A stretch of DNA of 64,000 nucleotides, taken from contig JAFXKG010000005.1 in the NCBI GenBank assembly GCA_017531805.1, positions 1 through 64,000 on the forward strand, written 5' to 3'. Position numbers and translations under genes: made by a program. A model generated the notes under the pieces. The model searched no databases. It worked only from the letters and a program-made list of their open reading frames with translations, and had not been told where the DNA came from. This stretch comes from Clostridia bacterium (GTDB lineage Bacteria; Bacillota; Clostridia; Christensenellales; UBA1242). Below, piece by piece: positions 1-7,644 of this stretch. Numbering within the stretch: the stretch's first letter is position 1; every line of letters starts with the position of its first letter.

Positions 1-51
1 ATGACCTCTGCCGTGACAGGGCAGCGTTCTAACCAGCTGAACTACCAAGCC
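1..51 (-). tRNA. tRNA-Asp (GTC), 3' part cut by window edge
   Basis: Read on the minus strand, the 5' acceptor strand GGCTTGG (51-45) is followed by a D-arm of the form GTTC...GAAC and an anticodon arm CTGCC-CTGTCAC-GGCAG, which gives anticodon GTC. The T-arm and 3' acceptor strand lie beyond base 1. It is the last gene of a minus-strand cluster with the Met/Ile2 and Pro tRNAs. Confidence 0.93.
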
Positions 52-80
52 ATGAAATTTATGTCTTTATTAAATTTTGT

Positions 81-157
81 TGGTGGGCCTTCACGGACTT
101 GAACCGCGGACCGACCGGTTATGAGCCGGTTGCTCTAACCAACTGAGCTAAAGGCCC
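81..157 (-). tRNA. tRNA with CAT anticodon (elongator Met or Ile2)
   Basis: A full cloverleaf with a seven-pair acceptor stem (157-151 with 91-85) and encoded CCA at 83-81. The anticodon arm ACCGG-CTCATAA-CCGGT gives anticodon CAT. A CAT tRNA with this body can be elongator tRNA-Met or, after lysidine modification by TilS, tRNA-Ile2. The overall sequence resembles the Ile2/Met type GG-CCTTTAGCTCAGTTGGTTAGAGC of Bacillota, and the sequence alone does not settle which. It is not an initiator-type tRNA, because its first acceptor pair is a normal G-C. Confidence 0.92.
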
Positions 158-161
158 CTAA

Positions 162-237
162 TGGTCGAGGTGAAGGGACTCGAACCCCCGGCCCCATGAT
201 CCCAAATCACGTGCGCTACCAACTGCGCTACACCTCG
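162..237 (-). tRNA. tRNA-Pro (TGG)
   Basis: A complete cloverleaf with acceptor CGAGGTG/CACCTCG (237-231 with 172-166) and encoded CCA at 164-162. The anticodon loop TTTGGGA gives anticodon TGG. It is the first tRNA of the minus-strand cluster, and its 5' end sits about 5 nt after the expected transcription start of the promoter at 249-277. Confidence 0.95.
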
Positions 238-248
238 ACAACAAATAT

Positions 249-277
249 ATTCTACTATACTCGAATATAAATGTCAA
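249..277 (-). promoter_or_regulatory. sigma-A-type promoter of the tRNA Pro-Met/Ile-Asp cluster
   Basis: On the minus strand TTGACA (277-272), a 17-bp spacer and TAGAAT (254-249) form a near-consensus promoter. The start would fall near 242, just ahead of tRNA-Pro. Confidence 0.8.
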
Positions 278-331
278 TGAATTTTAACAAATTTTTTTTA
301 TTTTTTTTAAATATTGTTTTTTGTATAAAAT

Positions 332-1165
332 TTATTTTAGCCAACTAGGTATTACTTCAAAATTCTTGTTGTTTAAATAATACAACATATTATTTTTTTT
401 AAAGTTAAAAGATAAATAGTTTGCTGTTAAATGCATTTGTTTTTCGCTATCCTTACCGTACTTTTGATCACCAACTATTGGAAAACCATAATAAGAAATA
501 TGTGCTCTTATTTGATGTGTTTTGCCAGTAATCAATTTGGCTTCAAGCAAAGTATTATCCCCTTGATATTGTATTATATCAAATTCTGTAGAAATTGGTT
601 CGTACCCTGATGTCTTTAATTCGCTTATCCAAACTTTTGATAAACTATCAATCTTTTTTAAATAGACAGTACGCTTTATTTTTGTTATATCCACCCTGCC
701 ATGCACAAGCAACGCGTATTTTTTTGTTATTCCGTTTCTAGTTTTAAAAGCATTTAGCAATTCTTTTTCTGATTTTTTATTTAAAGCAAAAATAACAAGT
801 CCTTCAGTGTTTCTATCTAATCTGTGAACCGCTGTCGCTGTTGCAAAATGTAAACGCAAAACTGACTGCAAATCACGCTCTGTTTCGCTAACAATTTCAA
901 TACCTGCGCGTTTGTTTACAATTAAGATATTTTCGTCTACATAAACAACTGAGTGCCAATCTTTTTGTTGTTTGTCTTCGTAAAACACAACAACTTTGTC
1001 GTTTGACTTTAAATTGCAATTTTCCTTTACCCTTATGTTGTTTACTTTAATATCTTTTTTGTCTAATATCTTTTTTACATCATGACGAGAAAGAAAAGGC
1101 AATTTGTCAATTATTGCCTTAGTAAGTTCACTGTCTTTTTCTATTGTAAATTCGATTTTTTGCAT
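332..1165 (-). CDS. RluA-family pseudouridine synthase
   Basis: It converts specific uridines in rRNA or tRNA to pseudouridine; the target site cannot be read from sequence. Residues about 20-62 form an S4 RNA-binding domain. The catalytic motif HRLDRNTEG lies at 114-122, with Asp117 as the expected nucleophile, and a later TGKTHQIRAH segment is typical of the RluA/RluC/RluD class. At 277 aa it is slightly shorter than RluD. The ATG shares its A with the TAA stop of the upstream TIM-barrel gene (TAATG), so translation is probably coupled. It is the last gene of a three-gene minus-strand unit with the cardiolipin-synthase-like gene. Confidence 0.92.
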   Translation of the reverse strand: MQKIEFTIEKDSELTKAIIDKLPFLSRHDVKKILDKKDIKVNNIRVKENCNLKSNDKVVVFYEDKQQKDWHSVVYVDENILIVNKRAGIEIVSETERDLQSVLRLHFATATAVHRLDRNTEGLVIFALNKKSEKELLNAFKTRNGITKKYALLVHGRVDITKIKRTVYLKKIDSLSKVWISELKTSGYEPISTEFDIIQYQGDNTLLEAKLITGKTHQIRAHISYYGFPIVGDQKYGKDSEKQMHLTANYLSFNFKKNNMLYYLNNKNFEVIPSWLK

Positions 1166-2001
1166 TATTTTTTATAACTTTGTAACATATACTCAGCACC
1201 AATTTCTTGAGTGTCTTGTGCTTCACTTATAACCCAAGGTTCTATACCCATTTCCTTCAAAACAGAGGTGAAATCATCAAGATTAGGCATGCCAACCCTA
1301 CCGTCTGGCATATTTTCACCATGACGCAAATGATTTAATTCACCTTTATCTCCATAGTTTATTGTATATGCATGAAAATGAATATATTTAAACTTTTGTG
1401 GAATTGCATCTTTAATTTTTTGAAGTTTTTCTTTTAAAATTTCTTTGCTAGTAATGCTTCCGATTTCCCTTGCATGTAAATGAGCAATGTCTATACATGG
1501 ATAGCAATACTCACAATGTTTGCATATCTCAATAATTTCATCAAGTGAGCCCAGATTTGCTGTTTTTCCACCAATTTCTGGATACAATCTGACATCGCCC
1601 ATGTCAATTTGATGCGTAAATTCATTTACTGCATCAATCAGTTGTTTTATGGCAAGTTTTCTGCCTTCTTCTGTGTTGTCATGTCCGCCACCTGGATGAA
1701 ATGTTATTCTGTTTACACCAACTGATTTAGCAAGTTCTATGCCTTGTTTCATATTCTCTTTGCTTCTTGCAACAACAGGCTCGTTTTTACTACCTAAATT
1801 GATGTAATATGGCGCATGCATGGAAAAACAGAAGCCTTTAGACTTCTCTTCTAAAATAATTTGTTTGTTTACATCAGAGATTTTAAAACCATAAACACAT
1901 TGTATTTCATATCCGTTTAAATCTCTTTCTCTTAGCCAATCAAAAAGGTTTTTAAATTTACCTTTATAATTTGTAGGCACACCAGCCACTCCAAATACCA
2001 C
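1165..2001 (-). CDS. Endonuclease IV/sugar-isomerase-like TIM-barrel protein
   Basis: The protein belongs to the AP-endonuclease-2/xylose-isomerase-like TIM-barrel superfamily. Metal-ligand-type motifs are visible in order: HAPYYINL near residue 62, THHPGG-like FHPGGG near 101, YPEIGG near 141, CIDIAHLHA near 169 and HFHAY near 209. This pattern resembles deoxyribonuclease IV (Nfo), which cuts at abasic sites, but some sugar epimerases share the fold, so the activity is an inference. The start codon is GTG, preceded by TAGGAG at good spacing. It sits between the cardiolipin-synthase-like gene (9-nt gap) and the RluA-type gene (1-nt overlap). Confidence 0.8.
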   Translation of the reverse strand: MVFGVAGVPTNYKGKFKNLFDWLRERDLNGYEIQCVYGFKISDVNKQIILEEKSKGFCFSMHAPYYINLGSKNEPVVARSKENMKQGIELAKSVGVNRITFHPGGGHDNTEEGRKLAIKQLIDAVNEFTHQIDMGDVRLYPEIGGKTANLGSLDEIIEICKHCEYCYPCIDIAHLHAREIGSITSKEILKEKLQKIKDAIPQKFKYIHFHAYTINYGDKGELNHLRHGENMPDGRVGMPNLDDFTSVLKEMGIEPWVISEAQDTQEIGAEYMLQSYKK

Positions 2002-2010
2002 TTAAATCTC

Positions 2011-3348
2011 CTAAACAAAGTTTTTAAAGAATTTTTCTCTAGTAAGCATATATTTTGCATTGCTTATTCTGTAACTATTGTTTACGCCATCATTAAACAT
2101 CTTGTTTGCAAAATCAATCGCTTTGTTATCTTTTATTATTAACATATTTTGAGGTCCTACCGAGATATGTTCTCTATCAAGCACGTAAGAGCCATAAAAA
2201 ACATAATTATTGTCAATCACGATTGAATTAAAGCGTATAAACCCGTCAAACAAATATACATTTGCGCCCGTCAATGCCAATTCCTTTGCATAGGCACGAG
2301 ATGCAAAATATTTGCTATGTTTGTTTGTCTTTAATGGCACCATAAGTCTAACATCAATATTGGAATTGATAGCAAATTTTAAAAGTGACATTATACTTTC
2401 GGTTGGTATAAATTCTTCTAATTGTAATTGAATTGATTTTTTTGCAGAACAAATTGCTTTGATTATCATCAACTCTATGTCTGTTTCTATTTGGTTAGAT
2501 ATAAATTGCATTTGCGCTTTTTCACTTATCTCTGTTGCTTCTGGCGCAGTATAATCTATAAATTTACCGCTTGCAAATATCACATCTTTATGTGTGTTGA
2601 TATCGATATCCCTTACAATGTCACCAGATAGACGCATAAACATATCGCTTACAACATATTTGCCAGCAACTTCTCTATTTTTAACAAACAAATTGCCAAG
2701 ATATGCAATATTGCCATCAATTACAATTTGGTTGCGTATGCTTGAGTATACTCTACCAATCGTGTTATATTTGCTAAAGCGATAAACCTTAACTCCGTTC
2801 TTTTTAAGTTTTTTGATAATTTTTCTATCTATCAATCTGTCGTGTACAAATTTAACAACAACACCTTCGTTTGCTTTGCTTATCATCATATCAACAATCT
2901 CTTGACAATATTCAAAATTCATTTTTGTAAGTTCAAAAATTATGTAAGATTTTGCTGACTTCATATCTTTTATAAGTTTCTTTTTAACGTTTTCATATTT
3001 GTTTATAAATTCGTATGTATTGTTTTCTCTGACCTTAGCATCAAATGCAAGCGAACTAAATGCAAAAAGTTCATCATCGGTTTGTGTACCATCGGTGATT
3101 TGAGAACTGATTAAGTTTGTATAAATTTCATCTTCCTTCTTTTTGGTTTCTAACGAAGTACGCTTCATAAAGAAAACTTTACGAGCAACAAGATATATTG
3201 CATAGCCAATTAGTTGCGTAAATAAAAACAACAAAGACCATAAAATAATATTCCTTGGTTTGTCTCGTTCAAAAATAATCATTGCAGTCATCATCGCAAT
3301 GTAAGATAAAATCAAAAAAATACCAAAAATTATTTTAAATGCTAACAT
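2011..3348 (-). CDS. Cardiolipin synthase-like PLD-fold protein with both HKD motifs lost
   Basis: The architecture is that of bacterial cardiolipin synthase (Cls): two N-terminal membrane segments (about 3-26 and 34-56, the PLDc_N region) followed by two phospholipase-D-like domains. The family needs HxKx4D in each half. Here the first site reads IRNQIVID (204-211) and the second RFNSIVID (372-379), so only the Asp is kept and both catalytic His and Lys residues are replaced. The surrounding fold motifs (DGNIAYLGN, DNNYVFYGS) are intact and the frame is open over the normal length of about 445 aa. This suggests a maintained pseudoenzyme rather than a decayed gene. It probably heads the operon with the TIM-barrel and RluA-type genes. 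Confidence 0.85.
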   Translation of the reverse strand: MLAFKIIFGIFLILSYIAMMTAMIIFERDKPRNIILWSLLFLFTQLIGYAIYLVARKVFFMKRTSLETKKKEDEIYTNLISSQITDGTQTDDELFAFSSLAFDAKVRENNTYEFINKYENVKKKLIKDMKSAKSYIIFELTKMNFEYCQEIVDMMISKANEGVVVKFVHDRLIDRKIIKKLKKNGVKVYRFSKYNTIGRVYSSIRNQIVIDGNIAYLGNLFVKNREVAGKYVVSDMFMRLSGDIVRDIDINTHKDVIFASGKFIDYTAPEATEISEKAQMQFISNQIETDIELMIIKAICSAKKSIQLQLEEFIPTESIMSLLKFAINSNIDVRLMVPLKTNKHSKYFASRAYAKELALTGANVYLFDGFIRFNSIVIDNNYVFYGSYVLDREHISVGPQNMLIIKDNKAIDFANKMFNDGVNNSYRISNAKYMLTREKFFKNFV

Positions 3349-3417
3349 TATATTTATAATATCACAAGATGTTAAAATAAATCAAGTGAATTGCTGTCAA
3401 TATTAAGTTAAAAATAA

Positions 3418-3446
3418 TTGAAAAATCTTCCAATCTGTGTTAAAAT
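3418..3446 (+). promoter_or_regulatory. extended -10 promoter of tRNA-Thr
   Basis: TTGAAA (3418-3423), a 17-bp spacer and TAAAAT (3441-3446) preceded by TGT (TGn extension). The tRNA begins at 3456, right at the expected start region. Confidence 0.85.
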
Positions 3447-3455
3447 TGTAAATAT

Positions 3456-3531
<76 letters not shown>

Positions 3532-3536
3532 AAAAT

Positions 3537-3559
3537 GTACCTATCAGGGTACTTTTTTT
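3537..3559 (+). terminator. intrinsic terminator of tRNA-Thr
   Basis: A five-pair stem GTACC/GGTAC (3537-3541 with 3548-3552) is followed by seven T residues, five bases after the tRNA CCA end. Confidence 0.8.
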
Positions 3560-3567
3560 ATATACAA

Positions 3568-3590
3568 TGTCATTTTATTTCAAAATGACA
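3568..3590. repeat. short perfect inverted repeat
   Basis: TGTCATTTT and AAAATGACA form a perfect nine-pair stem with a five-base loop. No U-tract follows on either strand, so it is not an obvious terminator. The remaining bases up to 3700 show no gene. Confidence 0.5.
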
Positions 3591-3700
3591 AACTGACATA
3601 TTTAAATATTGTTACTCAAGCAAAGAATTCTAAAAACTTATCTTTAAAAATAATTATAAATCACTGTAACCAAAAATATCATAAATAAATTAATTAATTA

Positions 3701-4657
3701 TTAATCAAAAATGATTGTAAGTTCTTTAAAAACTGTAATATCTACATCGCAAATTATTTTTATTGTTGTTTGACCTTGTTTTTTACATTTGATTGTAATA
3801 AAATTTTCGTCAGAATTGGATATTTCTAAAATGCTATTATCCTCTATTTGTACAGTTATAGATTGAGATACATTTTCTAATTTATTATTTTTAATTTGGT
3901 ATTGTATTTTATATTTTTTGTCTTTTACAAATTCGAAATTTATTATATCAGTATTGTAATTAATTATAATAATTTCATAATCAGGCAAAGGATTAATTAA
4001 AATATAAAAATTAAAATTATATTTTAAATAATTATATAATAATTCTATAAATATTTGAGAATTTCCAACTTTGCTTGCAGTAAAAATATTATTATTAAAT
4101 ATTAAATTGTCATTATTTATCGTCACATTTTTATTATCGCTTGTGTCTGAAATATTAAATAATTCGTAAAAAGTAATTGTTTCGTTTTGGATAAAAGTAG
4201 TTTTGTTTATGCTTATAAAATCGTTAGTATTTACAACATTAACAACTAATGTTTCTGTTAGATATAATGTCTGTGATTTAGGTAAAGAAAATTTTACATA
4301 ATAAAATCCCGTATCAGATGCTAAAAGTTTGTTGTTTAAAAAAGTTAATGAATTTGCATCTCCACTACCTTTACGAGTTATTTCTATGCTTACATCATTT
4401 TTTAACGATTCCGGCTCTACTGTTAAAAAACCTGAGAGCAATTCTACTTGATTGTTTTTTGTTATTGTTATTTCTCTTGGACAATTAAGCAACAATTTGG
4501 TGGCATAAACTTCAGTTTGGTTGTCTGAAAGTTGACCTGTTTGTGTTTGATTATCATTATGCAAAAAAATTCTATCTTTATTTAACAAAACCAACGCACC
4601 AGCAAGCACTATGATAGACACCAAGGCATAAACAAAAAATGATACTTTTTTTGACAT
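3701..4657 (-). CDS. Membrane-anchored extracellular protein with Ig-like repeats, function unknown
   Basis: I do not recognise a specific family. The protein has a short basic N-terminus and one membrane segment (about residues 5-25), then about 290 residues of beta-rich, Asn/Ser/Thr-rich sequence. These look like two or three bacterial Ig-like (Big-type) domains, with repeated patterns such as SLTFLNNKLLASDTGFYYVKF and VTINNDNLIFNNN. It is therefore likely displayed outside the membrane. The frame is open further upstream (ATG at 4666), but the promoter at 4665-4693 covers that codon. The ATG at 4657 is preferred, which makes the mRNA nearly leaderless. Its A+T content is higher than that of the neighbours. 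It ends in a region with no clear terminator. Confidence 0.6.
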   Translation of the reverse strand: MSKKVSFFVYALVSIIVLAGALVLLNKDRIFLHNDNQTQTGQLSDNQTEVYATKLLLNCPREITITKNNQVELLSGFLTVEPESLKNDVSIEITRKGSGDANSLTFLNNKLLASDTGFYYVKFSLPKSQTLYLTETLVVNVVNTNDFISINKTTFIQNETITFYELFNISDTSDNKNVTINNDNLIFNNNIFTASKVGNSQIFIELLYNYLKYNFNFYILINPLPDYEIIIINYNTDIINFEFVKDKKYKIQYQIKNNKLENVSQSITVQIEDNSILEISNSDENFITIKCKKQGQTTIKIICDVDITVFKELTIIFD

Positions 4658-4664
4658 CAGTATC

Positions 4665-4693
4665 ATTTTATAATAAAATGTTTAGATTTTCAA
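4665..4693 (-). promoter_or_regulatory. promoter of the Ig-like surface protein
   Basis: TTGAAA (4693-4688), a 17-bp spacer and TAAAAT (4670-4665). The ATG at 4657 lies only seven bases beyond the -10 element, so the transcript would start at or next to the start codon. No Shine-Dalgarno sequence is visible. Confidence 0.65.
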
Positions 4694-4727
4694 GATTTTT
4701 GTCGAAATTTGTAACCTTTTCGGCAAA

Positions 4728-5735
4728 TTATTCTTGTTCTTTTTTAATATTTGTAATTATATTTAATCTTTTTCTTTCTCTATCAACATGAGAAATATAG
4801 CCATTTACCCTTGTATTAAGTTTGTAAATGTGATGTGTAGCCACATTTGCCCTATCACTATTGTCTTTAGTAACTGCCAAAGCAGACAGACCATTGTCAA
4901 GTTTTATCACTGCACCTACAGGTAATATCTTTACCACTTCACCGCAAACTTCATCTCCGATATTAATGCTTGCATAAATCTTATCAAGCGGGCTTTCTTG
5001 TAATTGTTTTAAACCAACGCTTATGCGAGAATAATCTAAGTTTGTTTCTAACACTTTAAAAAGATATTCGTGGTCTAATTCTACTACTTCGCTAATGTTG
5101 TTTATGCGAGTATGACTAGCATCACTTATAGACAACTTTGCTTTTGCACCATTGCGCAACAAAACGATTGCATATTTTTCTTCTATCTTAATAACTGAGC
5201 CTTCTACACTATCGCCAACTTCTACTGGCGTTGTTTGATTGTTTTCAAGCAATTTTGTGCTACAAACTATAGATTTTTTAATGTTGTTTAATTCAATTAC
5301 AATTGCAGTGATTTCTCTATCCTTAAAGCTTTCTCTGTTCATATAATCTTGCGCAGTACATTGAGAAAATGGCAAGAAAACTCTATAACCCATAAAATCA
5401 CCATGCAAACCAGAGTTGTTGATATCGTTTACTTTAAAAGAAAATTCTGTACCAACTTTTAAGTTTTTTAATTTTTCCTTGTCTTCAAGAGCTTTATTTA
5501 CATCTGCATGAGTAAGTACGATACAACCTTTGTCGTCTATTGTACCTGTTACCATAACAAGTATAGCGTCGCCAATTTTAAAAGATGGCTCAAGTTCTTC
5601 ACGCGGGAAAGCACCTTCTTTTAAACCACCGATAGCTACAATAACCTCTTTTTCGCCAATCATTACAATCGTGCCAGTAATGATGTCTCCACGATTATAT
5701 TGTGTCATGTTTATGTTAAAATCTTTCATTTTCAT
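4728..5735 (-). CDS. S1-domain RNA-binding protein (ribosomal protein S1-like)
   Basis: Four S1 (OB-fold) RNA-binding repeats can be seen at about residues 14-75, 90-165, 172-245 and 255-330, each beginning with a GD.. or VG..-type turn. The protein is the short RpsA homologue found in Clostridia. It probably helps load mRNA on the ribosome or protects RNA; full S1 function is not assured. In many Clostridia this gene is fused to or follows ispH in a cmk-plsC-ispH-rpsA block. Here it follows plsC directly by two bases, and ispH is absent. AAGGAG lies 13 nt upstream of the chosen ATG, a long spacing. Confidence 0.85.
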   Translation of the reverse strand: MKMKDFNINMTQYNRGDIITGTIVMIGEKEVIVAIGGLKEGAFPREELEPSFKIGDAILVMVTGTIDDKGCIVLTHADVNKALEDKEKLKNLKVGTEFSFKVNDINNSGLHGDFMGYRVFLPFSQCTAQDYMNRESFKDREITAIVIELNNIKKSIVCSTKLLENNQTTPVEVGDSVEGSVIKIEEKYAIVLLRNGAKAKLSISDASHTRINNISEVVELDHEYLFKVLETNLDYSRISVGLKQLQESPLDKIYASINIGDEVCGEVVKILPVGAVIKLDNGLSALAVTKDNSDRANVATHHIYKLNTRVNGYISHVDRERKRLNIITNIKKEQE

Positions 5736-5737
5736 GT

Positions 5738-6334
5738 TTATTTTTTGTCTCCTTCAAGCAAGTTGTTCATAGTCTCTATTATTTGGTTTGCAAATTCAGA
5801 CATATATTCTTTGTCCTTTTTGCGTTCAGGGTCTGGGTATATTGGTTTACCAATTATTAATTTTGCGCGTCTAAATGGTTTTAACTTTCTATCAAACATC
5901 ATAGGTATAACTGGTGTGTTTGTTCTAATAGAAAACAATGCAACGCCTTCTTTTGCACTACCTTCTTCTATTTTTACTGTTTTTGCTCTTGTCCCTTGTG
6001 GGAAAATTGCAATCTTTTTGTTTTTGTTGATTAATCTAAAAATTTCTTTTATTGCTTTAGGGTCAGCTTGTTGTCTATCAACCGGTATAGTACCTAAACT
6101 GCGCATAAAAGCACCAGTAAATTTCTTTTTAAATAGCTCTTTTTTTGCAAGATATCTAAACTTTTTGCCAAACCTTAAATCAAGCATGATACCATCTAAA
6201 TTTGACATATGGTTGCATGCCAATATGTAGTTTTTGCCTTTAAGTTCTTTTAAATTTTTCTTGCCTACTTTTTTGATAGGAAAGATAATTACCAATGGTA
6301 AGAAAATTATTGAAAAACATATCCAAAATATCAT
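5738..6334 (-). CDS. plsC: 1-acyl-sn-glycerol-3-phosphate acyltransferase (PlsC family)
   Basis: It transfers an acyl chain to lysophosphatidic acid to make phosphatidic acid, the phospholipid precursor, at the inner face of the membrane. An N-terminal membrane helix (about 2-20) precedes the catalytic motif NHMSNLD (His42 and Asp47 of HX4D). The substrate motif usually written FPEGTR reads FPQGTR at 111-116, an unusual Glu-to-Gln change, and VIPMMF follows. The length (198 aa) is normal. It sits between the flavoprotein and S1 genes, matching the clostridial cmk-plsC-ispH-rpsA order minus cmk and ispH. Confidence 0.88.
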   Translation of the reverse strand: MIFWICFSIIFLPLVIIFPIKKVGKKNLKELKGKNYILACNHMSNLDGIMLDLRFGKKFRYLAKKELFKKKFTGAFMRSLGTIPVDRQQADPKAIKEIFRLINKNKKIAIFPQGTRAKTVKIEEGSAKEGVALFSIRTNTPVIPMMFDRKLKPFRRAKLIIGKPIYPDPERKKDKEYMSEFANQIIETMNNLLEGDKK

Positions 6335-6348
6335 TTTATTATTTCCTT

Positions 6349-7575
6349 TTAATTTTTAATGCTGTTGCCTGCGACGTATCCTGTAGACCATGCAATTTGA
6401 AGGTTAAAACCACCAGTTAAAGCATCTACATCCAAAACTTCACCTACAAAATACAAATTTTCAACTAGTTTGCTTTCGCAAGTTTTAGCATTGATTTCTT
6501 TAACATCCACACCGCCTGAGGTTACAATACTAACATTGATATTATCCAACGATTTTATTGTAAAGTCAAATTTTTTAAGAGTATTTATGAGTGTTTGCCT
6601 ATCATTTTTGGTAAATTCGCTGATTTTTTTGTTTTTGATTTTGGTTTTTTTCATAAAAAACTCTATAAAACTAGCTGGCAATAGTGTATTTAAATAATTC
6701 CTATAATCTTTTTTTGCAAACTCCAAAAATTCTCGTTGAAATTTTGCATCTAACTTTTCTGGGCTTAAGCCTGGTTTTAAATCTAAAAATAATTTAGTGT
6801 TTGCTATGTCAAGTTTGTTTATTTTGCTAGATAAAGTTAAAGCAATAGGACCGGTTAAAGAATTAAAAGTAAAAAGTAAATCGCCTTGTTCTGTAATTTG
6901 TGTCTTGGCATTTTTGTAAATTAGGCAAACATTTCTGAGCGACAAACCATTTAAAGACGATACATCTTCTTTTACGACAATTGGACATAAAGCACTTTTT
7001 GGCTTTGTGATATTATGACCAAACTGTTTGGCAACTTCATAACCAAAATTTGATGCTCCCGTGCCAGCATAAGACACACCACCAGTTGCTATAATCAAAC
7101 TATTTGCAGTGTATTTATAATCTGAAGTACACAATATATGGAATTTATTATCAACTTTTTCTATCTTAGATATTGATTCATTTAATGACACTTCTACACC
7201 ATAATTGCGCATTGTTTTTTCTAATGTTTTGATTACATCACTAGATTTATCACTTGCTGGAAAAACTCTGTTGCCGCGTTCTGTCCTTAGCTTTAATCCA
7301 TTGTCCTCAAAAAATTGAATAGTATCTTGCGGGCTAAATTGGTTAAGTGCTGAAAACATAAACTTGCTGTTTGTAATGATGTTGATTAAATGAGTTTCTA
7401 TTGAACTATTGTTAGTTACATTACACTTGCCTTTGCCTGTGATATATAATTTTTTTCCTAATTTTTCGTTATGGTCTAATACAAGAGTTTTAAAACCATT
7501 GCGGGCAGAAAAAATGGACGCCATCATACCAGATGCCCCGCCACCAACAATAACTACATCATAATCTTTTTGCAT
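6349..7575 (-). CDS. HI0933/BaiN-type FAD-dependent oxidoreductase
   Basis: The N-terminus carries an FAD-binding Rossmann motif (VVIVGGGASGMMA) and the family signature KLYITGKGKCNVTN. The C-terminus has the signature LTGGFNLQIAWSTGY. Members are NAD(P)/FAD-dependent oxidoreductases, some acting on bile-acid intermediates (BaiN) and most of unknown substrate; a housekeeping role is likely here because of the conserved context. The frame is open to an ATG at 7602, but a promoter lies inside that extension, so the ATG at 7575 (MQKDYDVV) is chosen. No Shine-Dalgarno sequence precedes it. It starts a unit with plsC and the S1 gene. Confidence 0.88.
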   Translation of the reverse strand: MQKDYDVVIVGGGASGMMASIFSARNGFKTLVLDHNEKLGKKLYITGKGKCNVTNNSSIETHLINIITNSKFMFSALNQFSPQDTIQFFEDNGLKLRTERGNRVFPASDKSSDVIKTLEKTMRNYGVEVSLNESISKIEKVDNKFHILCTSDYKYTANSLIIATGGVSYAGTGASNFGYEVAKQFGHNITKPKSALCPIVVKEDVSSLNGLSLRNVCLIYKNAKTQITEQGDLLFTFNSLTGPIALTLSSKINKLDIANTKLFLDLKPGLSPEKLDAKFQREFLEFAKKDYRNYLNTLLPASFIEFFMKKTKIKNKKISEFTKNDRQTLINTLKKFDFTIKSLDNINVSIVTSGGVDVKEINAKTCESKLVENLYFVGEVLDVDALTGGFNLQIAWSTGYVAGNSIKN

Positions 7576-7584
7576 AACTAAATA

Positions 7585-7613
7585 AGTATAACACATAATC
7601 AAAATTTTAGCAA
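7585..7613 (-). promoter_or_regulatory. extended -10 promoter of the flavoprotein-plsC-S1 unit
   Basis: TTGCTA (7613-7608), a 17-bp spacer and TATACT (7590-7585) preceded by TGT. The start codon at 7575 is nine bases after the -10 box, predicting a leaderless or nearly leaderless mRNA. Confidence 0.75.
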
Positions 7614-7621
7614 ATGATTAT

Positions 7622-7644
7622 AAAAAAGGAGAGAGTTTCTCTCT
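7622..7644 (-). terminator. intrinsic terminator after rluB
   Basis: A six-pair stem AGAGAG/CTCTCT with a three-base loop, followed on the minus strand by six T residues. The stem overlaps the TAG stop codon of rluB. Confidence 0.8.

Noticed and set aside
81..157. Calling the CAT tRNA definitely Met
   Set aside because: Ile2 tRNAs have the same CAT anticodon before lysidine modification; the sequence alone does not decide.
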